From Actinomycetes bacterium (GTDB taxonomy: Bacteria; Actinomycetota; Acidimicrobiia; Acidimicrobiales; RAAP-2): DNA of 15,238 bases. The stretch spans positions 1-15,238 of the forward strand of contig JAJYDR010000047.1 of NCBI GenBank assembly GCA_021777285.1. Reading direction: 5' to 3'. The position numbers were made by a program, and so were the translations under genes. The notes under the pieces are model-generated. The model made no database searches. It was not told the origin of the DNA and saw nothing but the letters and a program-made list of their open reading frames with translations. Positions 15,182 through 15,238 of this stretch are shown here, in pieces; position 1 is the first letter of the stretch; the number at the start of each line of letters is the position of its first letter.

Positions 15182-15238
15182 TCTCGCAAACGGGCGAATA
15201 GCGTTGGCCCCGCGTGAATCCAGATGCCGAATCGACTC

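Noticed and set aside
1..15238. CRISPR arrays, tRNA/rRNA genes, insertion sequences, prophage or integrase genes
   Set aside because: I saw no regularly spaced repeats, cloverleaf-like sequences ending in CCA, conserved rRNA stretches or transposase/integrase motifs in either strand.

Overview
The window reads as a chromosomal segment of a high-GC actinobacterium. The grounds are the strong G/C bias at third codon positions, frequent GTG starts, 4-nt start/stop overlaps, a GTP-type PEP carboxykinase, a SepIVA-like coiled-coil protein, and the order DAK2-family gene–recG–rsmD–coaD–sepIVA-like–DUF177–rpmF. That order resembles the corresponding mycobacterial/actinobacterial region. Acidimicrobiia is my guess for the class, but the sequence alone does not prove it.

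Left part (1-6108, minus strand): a compact housekeeping operon. It is read from the right as a DAK2/FakA-like kinase subunit, recG (DNA repair helicase), rsmD (16S rRNA methyltransferase), coaD (CoA biosynthesis), a SepIVA-like division protein, a DUF177/YceD zinc-ligand protein and the first ten codons of rpmF (ribosomal protein L32), cut by the window edge. Three of the junctions are GTGA or ATGA overlaps, so translation is probably coupled. Facing it on the plus strand is rpmB (L28). The -10 boxes proposed for rpmB and for the operon overlap by two bases on opposite strands.

Middle (6187-10491): two convergent pairs, rpmB/thiL and pckG/ndh. Their stop codons are 0 and 1 nt apart, leaving no room for ordinary intergenic terminators. 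thiL (thiamine phosphate kinase) and pckG (gluconeogenic PEP carboxykinase) diverge from a 50-bp spacer. ndh is a type II NADH:quinone dehydrogenase.

Right part (10521-15066): more accessory in character. A minus-strand run encodes a TetR-family regulator, a small exported four-cysteine protein of unknown function and an MFS-like membrane transporter, and may continue into ndh. Divergent from the TetR gene lies a DHA2 (EmrB/QacA-type) drug exporter gene followed by an overlapping NADPH-dependent FMN reductase. This looks like a TetR-controlled export/detoxification unit. The exporter frame is broken twice, each time by what looks like a single missing G in a short G run, while the rest of the protein is well conserved. 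It is therefore either a very recent pseudogene or carries two sequencing/assembly errors. A stem-loop terminator with a T tract follows the reductase.

I found no rRNA, tRNA, CRISPR array, transposase or integrase, and no clearly new multi-gene system. The most promising items for follow-up are the double frameshift, the overlapping divergent -10 boxes at rpmB, the small cysteine-rich secreted protein, and the TetR-linked exporter/reductase unit.
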